Assembly (NCBI GenBank): GCA_963733085.1
Contig: CAVTBY010000005.1
Coordinates: 62,001 to 126,000 of the forward strand
DNA from: Desertimonas sp963733085
GTDB taxonomy: Bacteria; Actinomycetota; Acidimicrobiia; Acidimicrobiales; Ilumatobacteraceae
Reading direction: 5' to 3'
Length of the DNA: 64,000 nt
Shown in pieces: positions 10,201 through 18,348 of this stretch; position 1 is the stretch's first letter; each line of letters starts with the position of its first letter. The notes below the pieces were generated by a model. It saw only the letters and a list, made by a program, of their open reading frames with translations, made no database searches and was not told where the DNA came from. The translations under genes and the position numbers were made by a program.

Positions 10201-10397
10201 TCGTGATCAATCCGCAGACAGGCGAGATCGTCTACTGGCGTGCGGTTGAGTTCCAGAACCAGGCCAATCAGACGTTCGCCCGGATGTCGACGAGGCAGAT
10301 CAGGGCTCAACACGGTGTCACCCATGAGCTGCGCGTTCGTGACGCCGACGGTCCCGGCTCAGATGAAGCCGATTCTGCCGCCGCACAGCAGACATAG
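4284..10397 (+). CDS. WXG/RHS polymorphic toxin with C-terminal DNA/RNA non-specific endonuclease
   Basis: 2037 aa from the ATG at 4284 (in-frame GTG at 4231 is an alternative; the frame further upstream only mirrors the opposite-strand gene). Order: helical WXG/LXG-like N-terminus (about 1-110); DUF6531-type RHS entry DPVCTATGHLLV (about 143); tens of YD/RHS repeats of the YDxxGR type (about 300-1240) expected to form a closed beta cage; RHS core end RQFLAPDPLAP and NLFDPTGRSP (about 1250-1290); hydrophobic Gly/Ala-rich segment (about 1310-1360); acidic TPDTAD repeats (about 1514-1812); toxin domain (about 1845-2037). The last has the Endonuclease_NS_2 signature DHGGHIVAHRF (D1902, catalytic-type H1906) and NMFPQDAQFNNSAYKKLENE. 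Export by the type VII system encoded at 11.5-17.4 kb is likely from the N-terminus and location. The target is presumably nucleic acid of competitor cells. Confidence 0.85.
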   Translation: MTDVQARPDELSSFDTTETAAANQLETDRDTLDNAFIAFRNAPGGGCAAQGDAIVGAAMTSLISELREIPAWVKLVHDALLAADHASENGLVSVNGVAFDSALRALAAERNIDITQLVASSQITVTPPQVGTVPQDSGYVNDPVCTATGHLLVDSHDFAMPPRLDVMTFRRTYASQSMQPGAFGPGWWAWTECRVEVDADGSFHYVGPDALQLTIPASGDGRRWVRADLDLTVERLDENSLTLHWGRRSRTPNQHWTFRDGLLAEVAGPFAGSTSFHHRSRRLTRLEHDSGRTLELRWKGDRVVEIISSDGRHATFDYNPAGALVAVGNAVSPETYEVDDAGRIMTISDADGIRTVAMVYDAEGRVIEQTSATGFTTRFDYDEVRRTTLSDPDFNPLSVYTHDERGRVEMYATGGGFRFTRRFDSLGRVVSQRDPDGRSFTLVDSSAGALHREEVRWSSGDIERYDYDDLDRLVRQSTNTTTTKFRYEDDSMFPSRIDVVGEHGLAVDIDWEFGTPTRIADSDGVVDHLTVRPDGTIAAATNGVGDTTRFDVDASGAVVEVRHPDGRVVGYERDEAGRLTAVINAAGQRGEIHYSPAGRILSCVDPDGATTSVEYNRAGLPQRLVAADGITTDLLVDDKQRIVGARFANGDAVGLELDEFGRQIAIDVNDDRWVMVRDPAGRIVKQADPTGQELAQEYGDLGGWMAITDAAGKTWRMERDLVDRVRTLTTPDGRQYTAAFEPEGLLASQTTPDGRQESYTYTDAGRLAEVNDGTSTLRYRYDDAGRVVGLDSGTGWWTFDLDAAGNITRRVSPAGREQRYEYNVLGQLVALHAAAETWRFDYDTAGRLTRSLDPTGCESRFTYDLTGRMVESADSLGSAVRYGYDVRGRIAEMVDAQGGVVRYEHTALNQLASITDQLGRQTIVERDAAGRHVATSYRDPRTAAAGPSQFDLAELTGAAADVASAAGDGLPSVTRSAGMVTTWTLPGGEHIELIRDADLLPERLSSPGFVRTWTHDPCGRVVEVVDHRDGTTSTTSLRRDAAGRVIQQDVDGDVTTYAYDGTGQLVSMSDSRGQSAWEYDELGRLVAESTPAGERRFSYDAAHQLVELTDAAGTTTFEYDARGRRVKASGAVETTYVWGASHLEAIVTDGDVCRFDTDVTGALRRAGDTSIAWDLAAGPPRPISLDGAPVITVDSGTFATVAGDSTVQWRPFELADAWGDASEHDDRWHPYFGVATHGVVWLGARPYDVATRQFLAPDPLAPVPGRAGSTSPYTYAANDPINLFDPTGRSPISIEAFNDIRDRRTGMQWQNIATVAIAATAIVVTVATLGTAGPVAMVLGGAAIGAISGAASGAAREGLEAGMNLGDGEFNGETIVRDAVVGGLGGAAGGGLGAGVNALTTSTRLASTTGVRLLSTRGGSMVSEGVSGAVDGVIGETYDMTMPASWGADGRWDNGAIVQNTVMSTGAGGLLHNVGAPGHGGADVPTSGSADPNTVNSPDSPAPDLPDPAPASAGADTPDTPNTPDPPQAADAPDTHSADTPDSPAAADTPDTSNTPDTADTPAAADTPDTPDTADTPDTADAPDTADTPDTADTPDTADTPDTADTPEAADTPEAADTPDTADTPEAADTPDTQDTAGTPEAADTADTPDTADTPDTADTPEAADTPDAPDTADAHEPADTPNTPDTAATPEAADMPDTAETPDTPDTADTPEAADTPDAADTSDTPDTADTPDTADTPEAADTPDAADTPDTPDTADTPDTPDTPDTADAADAGDTPDTPDTADTPQAADTPDTADTPEAADTPDTSDTPDVSDGEAAVAAGAAATAGSRVAADAVAAVSPDGLVRSQRSFRSNTFEFRADAEGTTRSVRFEINESATGLDRSAAEVRAQGDAADRGLLTDHGGHIVAHRFASDQGDINMFPQDAQFNNSAYKKLENELAAWVDNGFQVDGFTTLDGPPGSARPDTITVDYVVINPQTGEIVYWRAVEFQNQANQTFARMSTRQIRAQHGVTHELRVRDADGPGSDEADSAAAQQT
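8824..9720 (+). repeat. Acidic hexapeptide-type repeat tract inside the RHS toxin
   Basis: About 300 codons of degenerate repeats built from TPDTAD, TPEAAD and TPDAAD units, with DNA repeats of about 18 bp such as ACGCCGGACACCGCTGAT. The tract separates the RHS core and its hydrophobic segment from the endonuclease. It is highly acidic, Pro/Thr-rich and certainly disordered or extended. Copy number probably varies between strains by slippage. The opposite strand is also open here and reads as SGVSAV repeats, an artefact of composition. Confidence 0.9.
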
Positions 10398-10525
10398 TTG
10401 TCCGTTGTGAGGTCGCAGAATCGCCGGAGATCGGGCTGACCGCCGCCCTCCGCATCGAGCTGCTCGGCGACGGTGGCATTCGCGTCGAACCGCCGACGGG
10501 TGCTGGTGGTCTCGCCAGCGGGCGG

Positions 10526-11428
10526 ATGGCCCGGCAATGGATCGATGATGCAGCGCAACGCGGCTACGCCGTGGAGATTGCCGGGGACACGGCAGCCCCG
10601 GCGCACGCCGGTTTGATCGCTGACGCCCGCGCCAAGATCACCGGGCTCACCGTGACAACAACCGCCCCGGCGCCGTGGAACGACGGCTGGACGTCGTTGC
10701 AGGTGGCGGCCAACAGCGGTCTCGCCGAACAGGCCGGCGAGCTGGCTGCTCGTCACTCGGACGTGTCGCCGCAGCGGGGACCAAAGTCGCCCTATCGGCT
10801 GGCGATGCAACACGGCCATATCGACACACTCGTCGCGTTGCGAAACGCTGGCCTCGAGCCGCCCGCCGGATCACAGCCACCGGACGCGCTCCCGGACGCC
10901 GTCGTGCTGCGCAACTACCTCCCCGGCTTCGTCCGCTGGGTGGCGCTCGCCTGCGCCGTCGTCGGCATCGTCATGGCCGTCGCCCTGCAGCAGTGGGCGT
11001 TCCTGATCGTCGCCGTGGTCGGGGTCGCGGCCGTCGCCGTCGGCAACTTGATCATCGGCCTCACCAGAGTCGCAGTCGACGGGCGCCTCCTCGCCGTGCG
11101 CCAGATCGCCCGCTGGCAGGGGCCAATCGACCTCGGTGACCTCGTGGCCATCGGCTACGCCCCTGCCGCCTCCAGGCGGATGTCAGGAAGATGGCGCTTC
11201 GTCCAGACGGTCGCCGGCCCGCCGTACGGTCGCTCGGCGTACCAGGGTTTCGAACCCGCGCTTGCCGACCAGCTCAAACAGCGCGACGACCTGCGCGTCG
11301 TCACCATCTACGTCGGGCGCGGCTTCCTCTCGCCGGGCTTCGAGCGCCATCTCGCAAGATTCGTGCTGCCATCACCGGCGCTCGTGTCCGACGGCGCCAG
11401 GCGAGTCTTCGATCAACTGTCGAGCTAG
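10526..11428 (+). CDS. Membrane protein with ankyrin-like N-terminus and PH-like C-terminus
   Basis: 300 aa from ATG 10526. Residues about 45-115 resemble two ankyrin repeats (WTSLQVAANSGLAEQAGELA; SPYRLAMQHGHIDTLVALRN). Two adjacent hydrophobic helices follow (about 130-185), then a bacterial-PH-like segment (VAVDGRLLAVRQIARWQGPI) to the end. The same frame stays open and looks coding from about 10400 to the ATG (TAALRIELLGDGGIRVEPP) but holds no ATG, GTG or TTG, so the true N-terminus may lie upstream with a rare start or an indel. It begins 128 bp after the RHS toxin stop on the same strand, the usual place for an immunity gene, so an immunity or accessory role is possible. Function unknown. 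Confidence 0.65.
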   Translation: MARQWIDDAAQRGYAVEIAGDTAAPAHAGLIADARAKITGLTVTTTAPAPWNDGWTSLQVAANSGLAEQAGELAARHSDVSPQRGPKSPYRLAMQHGHIDTLVALRNAGLEPPAGSQPPDALPDAVVLRNYLPGFVRWVALACAVVGIVMAVALQQWAFLIVAVVGVAAVAVGNLIIGLTRVAVDGRLLAVRQIARWQGPIDLGDLVAIGYAPAASRRMSGRWRFVQTVAGPPYGRSAYQGFEPALADQLKQRDDLRVVTIYVGRGFLSPGFERHLARFVLPSPALVSDGARRVFDQLSS

Positions 11429-11444
11429 CCGGTCAGAAACGAAA

Positions 11445-11496
11445 CGACCGATGGGTGTTTTCATGACGATTCGGTCATGAAAACACCCATCGGTCG
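11445..11496. terminator. Perfect 23-bp inverted repeat between convergent genes
   Basis: Arms 11445-11467 and 11474-11496 are perfect reverse complements around a 6-nt loop (GATTCG). The outer part of the arm, ACCGATGGGTGT, followed by a T-run, gives a T-rich (and, on the other strand, equally T-rich) stem. It lies 17 bp after the stop of the 10526 gene and 13 bp before the 3' end of the minus-strand gene ending at 11509, fitting a bidirectional terminator. The outer arm recurs at 20801-20850. Confidence 0.75.
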
Positions 11497-11508
11497 GGTC
11501 TCGACGTC

Positions 11509-12018
11509 CTACGGGCCGAACTCCGGGTGCAGGCGCACCGGGTCGCCGGTCTCGGGGAAGTCGGGCGAGCTGGGGATCGACGGATTCTCCGGCGGCGGGC
11601 CGTAGTCGACCTCACCGGCGAAGAACTCGACGACGCCCCAGCCGCGCGCTCCCTCGTTCTGCTTCTCGTGCTCGACCCAGCGGGCCTTGTTGATCCGGTT
11701 CTGCTGGCCCCGCGCATACGCCCACGCCTTGGCAATGCCGTTGGCGAGCGCTTCGAGGGCAGCGGCGACGCTCTCCGACGAGGAGCCGTAGGTCGTCACC
11801 TTGGTGTCGAACACGTCGCGGTGCGGACCCTTCCACGACTCGACGGTCGCCTGCGCCGTCTTCAAGTCGGTCTTGCTCGTCCGCACCGACTCGGCGAGCG
11901 CCCACAGGTCGCGTGCCGCCGGAAGGGCGAGGTCGAACGGGAAGACGACGTCGGCATCGCTCGCCGCCGCCTCCCCGTAGACCGTCAACTCGACGCTCGG
12001 TGCTGCTGCCCCGGTCAT
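11509..12018 (-). CDS. WXG100-like putative type VII secretion substrate
   Basis: 169 aa, start at 12018. A predicted helical hairpin has WKG at the turn (VESWKGPHRDVF), matching the W-X-G of WXG100 proteins, and is flanked by long Ala-rich helices. A proline-rich acidic tail (YGPPPENPSIPSSPDFPETG) follows. It is longer than a classical EsxA (about 100 aa). It begins 28 bp after the stop of the 12046 gene, in the same direction, so the two are probably one operon. Both are divergent from eccC at 12866. Likely partner or substrate of that ATPase. No Y-x-x-x-D/E tail could be assigned confidently. Confidence 0.7.
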   Translation of the reverse strand: MTGAAAPSVELTVYGEAAASDADVVFPFDLALPAARDLWALAESVRTSKTDLKTAQATVESWKGPHRDVFDTKVTTYGSSSESVAAALEALANGIAKAWAYARGQQNRINKARWVEHEKQNEGARGWGVVEFFAGEVDYGPPPENPSIPSSPDFPETGDPVRLHPEFGP

Positions 12019-12045
12019 CGCTGTGAACTCAACGAGGTCGAAACG

Positions 12046-12654
12046 TCAGGCCTGCGCCGGCACGGTGTCGGCGGCGTTGACCGTCTCGATCTGCTTGTTG
12101 ATGAAGTCGACCAGCTTGGTCTGCGCGTCCGTGGCCTTGGTCTGGGCGTTGGTCGTCCAGTTGGCGACGAGCGTGACGGTGCCGTCCTTGGCGTCGCCCT
12201 TCCAGTCGGTGTTCTCCAACCGAGTCTTGTGACCGGTCATCGCGTCGTTGATCTCGGTGAAGCGGGTCCCGACGGTGGTGATCAGATCGGTGAGCGCGGT
12301 GACGTCGACTTCCTGGATACCGGTGTCGGCCTGCGGCGTCGGGGCGTTGATCTCCTTGCCGCTCACCGTGATGCTGATCGGCTGGCCGCCGAGTGCACCG
12401 GCGATGTTGCTCGTCGTCGCCCGGATCCCGTCGGCGAGGCCGCCGAGGTCCTTGGCCATGCCGCGGGCGAACGCTTCGGCGAGCTCGCCGGCGTCGTACT
12501 TGAACTGGTAGGCGTTGGTGCCGAAGTAGTGCACACCGACGACGTCGCTGCACAGCGTCGTCAGCGCCGTGTAGATGCTGTCGAAGTAACCCTGTGCAGC
12601 CGTGCCGTAGGCCTGCACGTCGGTCGGGTTGACTCGCTTGAGGGATTGTGACAT
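12046..12654 (-). CDS. WXG100-like protein, type VII secretion associated
   Basis: 202 aa. The start at 12654 (MSQSLKRVNPTDVQAYG) is chosen because GGAGAC sits just upstream; the frame continues further but in a poor context. Mostly helical: an N-terminal half with AYGTAAQGYFDSIYTALTTL and a C-terminal half with DWKGDAKDGTVTL, a WXG-type turn followed by a long helix. No signal peptide or membrane helix, as expected for a type VII substrate. First gene of a two-gene minus-strand operon with the 11509 gene. It shares a 211-bp divergent intergenic region with eccC. Confidence 0.7.
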   Translation of the reverse strand: MSQSLKRVNPTDVQAYGTAAQGYFDSIYTALTTLCSDVVGVHYFGTNAYQFKYDAGELAEAFARGMAKDLGGLADGIRATTSNIAGALGGQPISITVSGKEINAPTPQADTGIQEVDVTALTDLITTVGTRFTEINDAMTGHKTRLENTDWKGDAKDGTVTLVANWTTNAQTKATDAQTKLVDFINKQIETVNAADTVPAQA

Positions 12655-12865
12655 CGCTCGGTCTCCTTGCAGTGTGATCCGTGTGCTCAGCAGAAACTGA
12701 GGGCGGTTGGCAGCCGACGAAAGGGTAGCACCGTCGCGGACTGAGTTGTCCTCGGACGATGCCGGCTGGTCGCCGACAAGCTGTATGACGACACGGCCGC
12801 CGGATTGGTTCGCCGCGAGTCGCAGACGGTCCGATCCACCGTCCGCGTACGGTAGGAATGAGGGG

Positions 12866-15800
12866 ATGGAGCTGCTGGTCCGGGTGCGCTGGCGCCACGT
12901 TCCGGCGGCCGACCTACGCATCGAGGTCGAGCCCTACCACACCGTTGGCGACCTGCTCAGTGCCGCGAGCGACTTCTGCGACGGTAACTGGGATGCCAGC
13001 CAGCCGCTGTACCTCGAGCGTTCCGGCGACCATGTCCCTCTCGACGTGCCGATCATCGAAAGTGGCATCGTCTCGGGAGACACGCTCCGCTTCGAGCTCT
13101 ACGGCGTCGACCCGCTCGACCGTGAGTCGCTGTCGGAGGCAGTGAGCTGCGACGTCACTGCCGGGCCGGAAGCGGGCCGGTCGTTCGTGCTGCTGCCCGG
13201 CCGGCACGACGTCGGCCGGGCGACGGGCGCCGCCGTGCGCCTCGACGACGTCACGGTGTCGGACCATCAGCTGGCGATCATCGTCGACGACGACCTCGTC
13301 ACCCGGCTCGTGCCCGATCCTTCGGCGACCAACCCGGTCGTCGTCAACGGCCATCCGATCTCCGAACCCACCCGCGTCGGCCCCAACGACGTCGTCCAGT
13401 TCGGTGCCACTGCCGTCGCCCTGCGCGTGTTCAGCCGGACCTCCGACAGTGAACGCGACCAACTCGGCCAGGTGCCGTTCCGGCGCACCCCGTACAAGCC
13501 GGTGGTCGTCCAGAAACGCGAGTTCAAGCCGATCGGCAACGTGCCATCCAAGCCGGAGCCGCGCCGGTTTTCGCTGATCACCACCGTTCTGCCTCTGGTC
13601 GGCGGCCTGGCGATGTTCGCCATGTTCCGCTCGCCGATGTTCCTGATGATGTGCCTGCTGTCGCCGTTGTCGATGGCCGGCCAGTTGGTCGACAGCCGCA
13701 AGAGCGGCACGCGCAAGTTCGCCGAGTCGATCGAGAAGTACCGCGTCCGCCTGGACAAGCGCAAGGCGGAGGTCGAGCAAGCCCTGCTCGACGAACGTGC
13801 CGACCGGATCCACCAATCACCCGACCTTGCCGACCTCGCCCGCCGCGCCACATTGCGCACCCTCGACCTGTGGGCCAGGCAGCGCCGCGACGACGAGTTC
13901 CTGCGGACGCGGCTGGGGATCGGCACGGTGGCCTCGAAGATCACCGTCGACCCGGAGACGACCGGCGAGGACTACCTGAGAGAGGCGACGGCGACGCTCG
14001 TCACCGGCTACGACCAGGTGCCCGCGTCCCCGATCTGCGTCAACCTCGTCTGAGCTCGGTGTGTTCGGTCTGCACGGCGAGCTCACCGACGTGCGGGCGA
14101 TGTGCTCGTCGATCATCCTTCAGGCGGTCACCCTGCACAGCCCCGAGGACCTCATCCTCATCGTCGTCGAAGGCGAGCCCCAGGGCCTCGGGGCGTGGGC
14201 CAAGTGGCTGCCGCACACGCGCTCGGCGACGTCGCCGATCTCTGCCCGCCATGTCGTCGAGGACGAGACGGCTGCCACCGACATGATCCGTGAGCTGGTG
14301 TCCGTCGCCACACTGCGCACGGCGACCGACGATCGAGTCGATCATCGGTGGCCGTGGATCCTCGTGATCCTCGACGAGAGCGCCAACGTCGACGCCGCCC
14401 TCGCGTCGCAGCTCCTCGACCTCTGCCCGCAGTCCGGGATCTCCGTCGTCGCCGCCGTCGGGTCCGATGCCCGGGTACCCCGCCAGGCCAAGGCGACGAT
14501 GGGTTGTGTCCCCCAGATCGGCGGCACACTGGCGCTGTCTACGGTGTGGTTCACCGACCCCGAGGTCCCACCCGAGCATCTCGAGCTCGAGCCCGCAAAC
14601 GCCAGGCTGATCGACCAGGTGGCGATGTCACTGGCGCCGCTTCGAGACGCGACCGCAGCCAGCGCGACAACGGCGATCCCGCGCATCGTGCCGTTGCTCT
14701 CGTTGTTCGGACCGGAGCTCCCCTCGCCCCTGTCGGTCGCCAGGGAGTGGGCGCAGCCGAAGCCCTACGGACTGCGCGCTCCGATTGGCATCGGCCCGGC
14801 CGGGCCGCTCGAGCTCGACCTCGTCGAACACGGGCCGCACGCGCTGATCGGTGGCACGTCGGGCGCCGGCAAGAGCGAGCTGCTGCAGTCGATCGTCGCG
14901 TCGATGATCCACAACTACCCACCGACGCGGTTGACGTTCCTGTTCGTCGACTACAAGGGCGGTGCGGCGAGCGTCGTGTTCAACGACGTGCCGCACACGG
15001 TCGGATACGTCACCAACCTCGAGGCCTCGCTCTCGCTGCGCGCGCTGACGTCGCTGCGGGCCGAGCTCAACCACCGGATGCGACTGATGGAGGGCAAGGC
15101 CAAGGATCTCGCCGAGATGATCGAGCGCTACCCCGATGAGGCGCCACCGTCCCTAGTGATCGTCGTCGACGAGTTCGCCACGCTCGTCAAGGAGGTTCCC
15201 GACTTCGTCGCCGGCGTGGTCGACATCGCCCAGCGCGGGCGCAGCCTCGGGGTCCATCTGATCCTCGCTACGCAGCGCCCCTCCGGCTCGGTCAACGAGA
15301 ACATCCTCGCCAACACCAACTTGCGCATCTCGCTGCGGATGCTCGACAGCATGGAGTCGAAGACGATCATCGGGGTCGGCTCGGCTGCCGAGATCCCCCT
15401 CCCGCTGAAGGGCCGTGGCTTCGCCAAGCTCGGTCCGCGTGACCTCATCGAGTTCCAGTCGGCGTTCACGGGGGCACCCCTCACCCAGGAGAACGAGGCG
15501 ATCCCCGTGATCGTCGAGCGCTTCGGCAGCATGGCCCGACTGGCCGGTACGACGACGACCGGCTTCGGCCGGACAACCGGGGGCGGCCGCCGGACGACCG
15601 TCAGCACGACACGGCCGCGCACCCTGACGTACGGCGACCCACTGTCGGCGGTGCTCGCCCCGCCGGTCGGTCTGCCGATGCCACCGCCACATCGCGACCC
15701 GCCGCGACAGACGGCGCCCCCACCGCCGCCACCGCCGGCGACGGCCGCAGTGCCCGCCCCGCCGCCGTCCACCTTTATCCCGGCGCCGCCGTCGGTCGAC

Positions 15801-17447
15801 GGCCATAGCACCGCGGTGAAGACGACCCATCTCGATCTCCTCCTCGACGCGGTGCGCAAGGCGATGCCGACCCTGCCGGCGCCGCGCAAGCCGTGGCGGG
15901 AGATGCTCCCGGAGCTGTTGCCGTGGGGAACCATCGAGCCGCCCGACTACGTCAGCGAACGCCGCGGTCGCGGTCGCTTCATCACCCTCGGAGTGCTCGA
16001 CGATCCGGCGGCGCAGGCGCAATACCCGGCGGTCTTCGATCTCGAGGAGGGCGGTGGTCTGCTCCTCGCCGGCGGTGGCGGCGCCGGCAAGACGACGGCG
16101 TTGCGCACGGTCGCCAGGGCAGCTGTCGACGGCGCCACTCCCGACGAGGTTGCGCTGTTCGTCATCGACTGCGCGTCGCGCTCACTCGGCCCGCTGCGCG
16201 ACCTGCCGCACTGCGCGGCGGTCGCCACCGGCGACGACCTCGAGTCGATCACCCGTGTCATCGTCATGCTCACCGCCGAGCTCGACCGCCGGCGAGCGCT
16301 GTTGTCCGACCTCGAGGTCCAGGCGGAGACACTGTCGGTGTACCTCGACAAGGGCCGTTCGCTACCGCGGATCGTGGTGCTCGTCGACGGCTATCAGAAC
16401 CTCAGCGCCATCCTCGGCACCGTGCAACCGATGGCGATGGGCCCGCTCGACTGGATCGCCGAGTTCCATCGGGTCGTCACCGATGGTCGGCAGCTCGGCA
16501 TTCACATCGTGCTCGCCGTCGACCGGCGCCAAGCGGTGCCGGCGCTGTTGATGTCGTCGATCGGCCTGCGCCTGGTGCTGCGCCAGACCGACGAGCAGGG
16601 CTATGGCGACTTCGGCATCCCGCTCGTGATGAGCCGGGGACTCGACCTACCCGCCGGCCGTGGACTCTGGAACAACCAGCTTGTTCAAGTCGGTCTCGTC
16701 GGCGACGACCCGTCGGCTTCGGGTCAGGGCGCGGCGATCGCCGAGTACGCCAGCCGGCTCGGCGGCGAGCTGCCGGCCGAGCTGACGACCGGTCCGCCGC
16801 CGGACGAGGTCCACGTTCCGCTCGTTGGCAGCTCGCCGACGCGCGCCACGCTGGGACGGTCCGACGTGTTCGGCGATGTCGTCGAGGTCGACGTCACCTA
16901 TACGGGGCTCTGCGTCGTCGGTCCTCCTCGGTCGGGCCGCACGACGGCGTTGCGTCAGGTCGCCCGCTCCCTCGTCGCCCAGGGTTACGAGGTGTGGTCG
17001 GTCGGGCTCGGCGACGACGTCGGTGGTCCCGGCCGCCACACCGCCGCCAAGGTCGATGGCGCCGTCGAGCTACTCGAGGACTTCGCCGCGTTGTGCGAGT
17101 CGTTGCCTCAACAGCGGCCTTACATCCTCGTCATCGACAATGTCGATCGCTACGACAACGGTGAGTTGTCCGGCGCCTACGAGCGCGTCGCCAAGTCGGA
17201 GAACAGCCGCCTCGTCGGTTCACTCGATATCCGCAACCTGAGCGGCTACACCCAGAACCTCGTGCTCTCGGAGATCCGCCGAGAGCCGACGCTGCTCGTG
17301 CTCAACCCCGAGTCGGCGATGGACGTGATGCAGCACACCGGCGTCCGCCCCCAGCTGCGCCCCGGCTTCAAGATGACCGCCGGCCGCGGCATCCTCGTCG
17401 AGAACCGCCAACCACTCCGCATCCAGGTCGCCACCGGTGCGAGCTAG
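12866..17447 (+). CDS. eccC: EccC-type FtsK/SpoIIIE ATPase of type VII secretion (one frameshift)
   Basis: About 1526 aa once a single extra T at about 14051 is ignored; with it the frame stops at TGA 14051-14053. Removing it gives ...CVNLVELGVFGLHGE without a break. Order: YukD/ubiquitin-like N-terminus (about 1-85), FHA domain (about 95-190), two membrane helices (about 235-275), then three FtsK-like ATPase domains with Walker A motifs GGTSGAGKSELL (K about 668), GGGGAGKTTALR (about 1070) and GPPRSGRTTALR (about 1352). In the third the Walker lysine is replaced by Arg, fitting the known degenerate distal domains of EccC. A Pro-rich linker separates domains 1 and 2 (15660-15780). This is the motor that recognises WXG substrates at the membrane. 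No eccB, eccD, eccE or mycP is in the window. Confidence 0.88.
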
Positions 17448-17485
17448 CCATTCTGGGCCGCCGTCCATTCCGGAGCCGAAATGCA

Positions 17486-17537
17486 GACAGAAATGTCCGG
17501 ATCGGGGACCCAGAATCCATCGAGCCCGTCGCGACGG
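17486..17537. repeat. 52-bp dispersed intergenic repeat, copy 2
   Basis: Same sequence as 3604-3655 with two substitutions. It lies 39 bp after the eccC stop and 13 bp before the 3' end of btuD, again between convergent genes. A terminator-like or REP-like role is inferred from position only. Confidence 0.75.
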
Positions 17538-17549
17538 CCCAGATTTGGG

Positions 17550-18348
17550 TCACCGATGCGTGGTGCGATGGAGGGCCGTGACGACGGCCTCGAACGTGGC
17601 GGCGTGCTCGGCGCCGTGGTCGGCCGGGAGAAACGCCTTGGCCAGCGCTCCGCCATTCGCCAGTTCGGCCGGCGAGTAGTCGGTCACCGTGGCGCCGGCG
17701 ACGAGCCACACGCGATCGGCGTACGAGAGGGCGAGGTCGAGGTCGTGGGTCGAGATGACGACGGTGAGGCCGTCACGGGCGAGGCCGGCGACGATCAACG
17801 ACAGCTCCACCCGGCCGGCGATGTCGAGGAACGCCGTTGGTTCGTCGAGGACGAGCACGGACGGTTGCTGAGCGAGGGCGCGGGCGACGAGGACCCGTTG
17901 GCGTTGGCCGTCCGACAGCTCGCCGAACTGCCGGTTCCACAGGGCCTCGACGCCGAGGCGGGCGGCGGCGGCCTTGCGCGATGCGGATGTCCTCAACGCT
18001 CAGGTCGCCGCGCCAGCCGGTGTGCGGGTGACGGCCGAGCAGGACGATGTCACTCACCGAGAGCAGGCCTGGGTCGACACGATCGGTCAGCACGACGGCC
18101 ACCTTGCGGGCCCGTTCCTGGCGGTCGAAGTGGCGCACGTCGCGACCGTCGAGCAGCACCTCGCCGCGAAGTGGTGGCTGGCTGCCGATCAGCGTCCTGA
18201 GCAGTGTCGACTTTCCGCTGCCGTTGGGTCCGATCACGGCCGTCAGCTGGCCGGCGGCAGCGCGCAACGACTCGACTTCGACAACGATCGAGGTCCGAGT
18301 CCCGTGCCCGTAGCCGGCGGCGAGGCGGCGTGCCTCGAGCGAGGTCAT
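17550..18348 (-). CDS. btuD: ABC transporter ATPase of the B12/iron-chelate type (frameshifted)
   Basis: About 265 aa. N-terminal half: MTSLEARRLAAGYGHGTRT, Walker A GPNGSGKSTLLR, then LLGRHPHTGWRGDLSVEDIRIA. C-terminal half in the next frame: signature ELSDGQRQR, Walker B VLVLDEPTAFLD and H-loop STHDLDLAL. The break is near 17975-17981 in a GCGC run; restoring a lost GC pair gives DIRIARKAAAARLG. The signature has D in place of the usual second G (LSDGQ), which occurs in this family. The ATG overlaps the permease stop (ATGA), so it is translationally coupled to it and sits in the operon read from the cobalamin riboswitch. Role: energises uptake of corrinoid, or possibly a siderophore. Confidence 0.8.
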
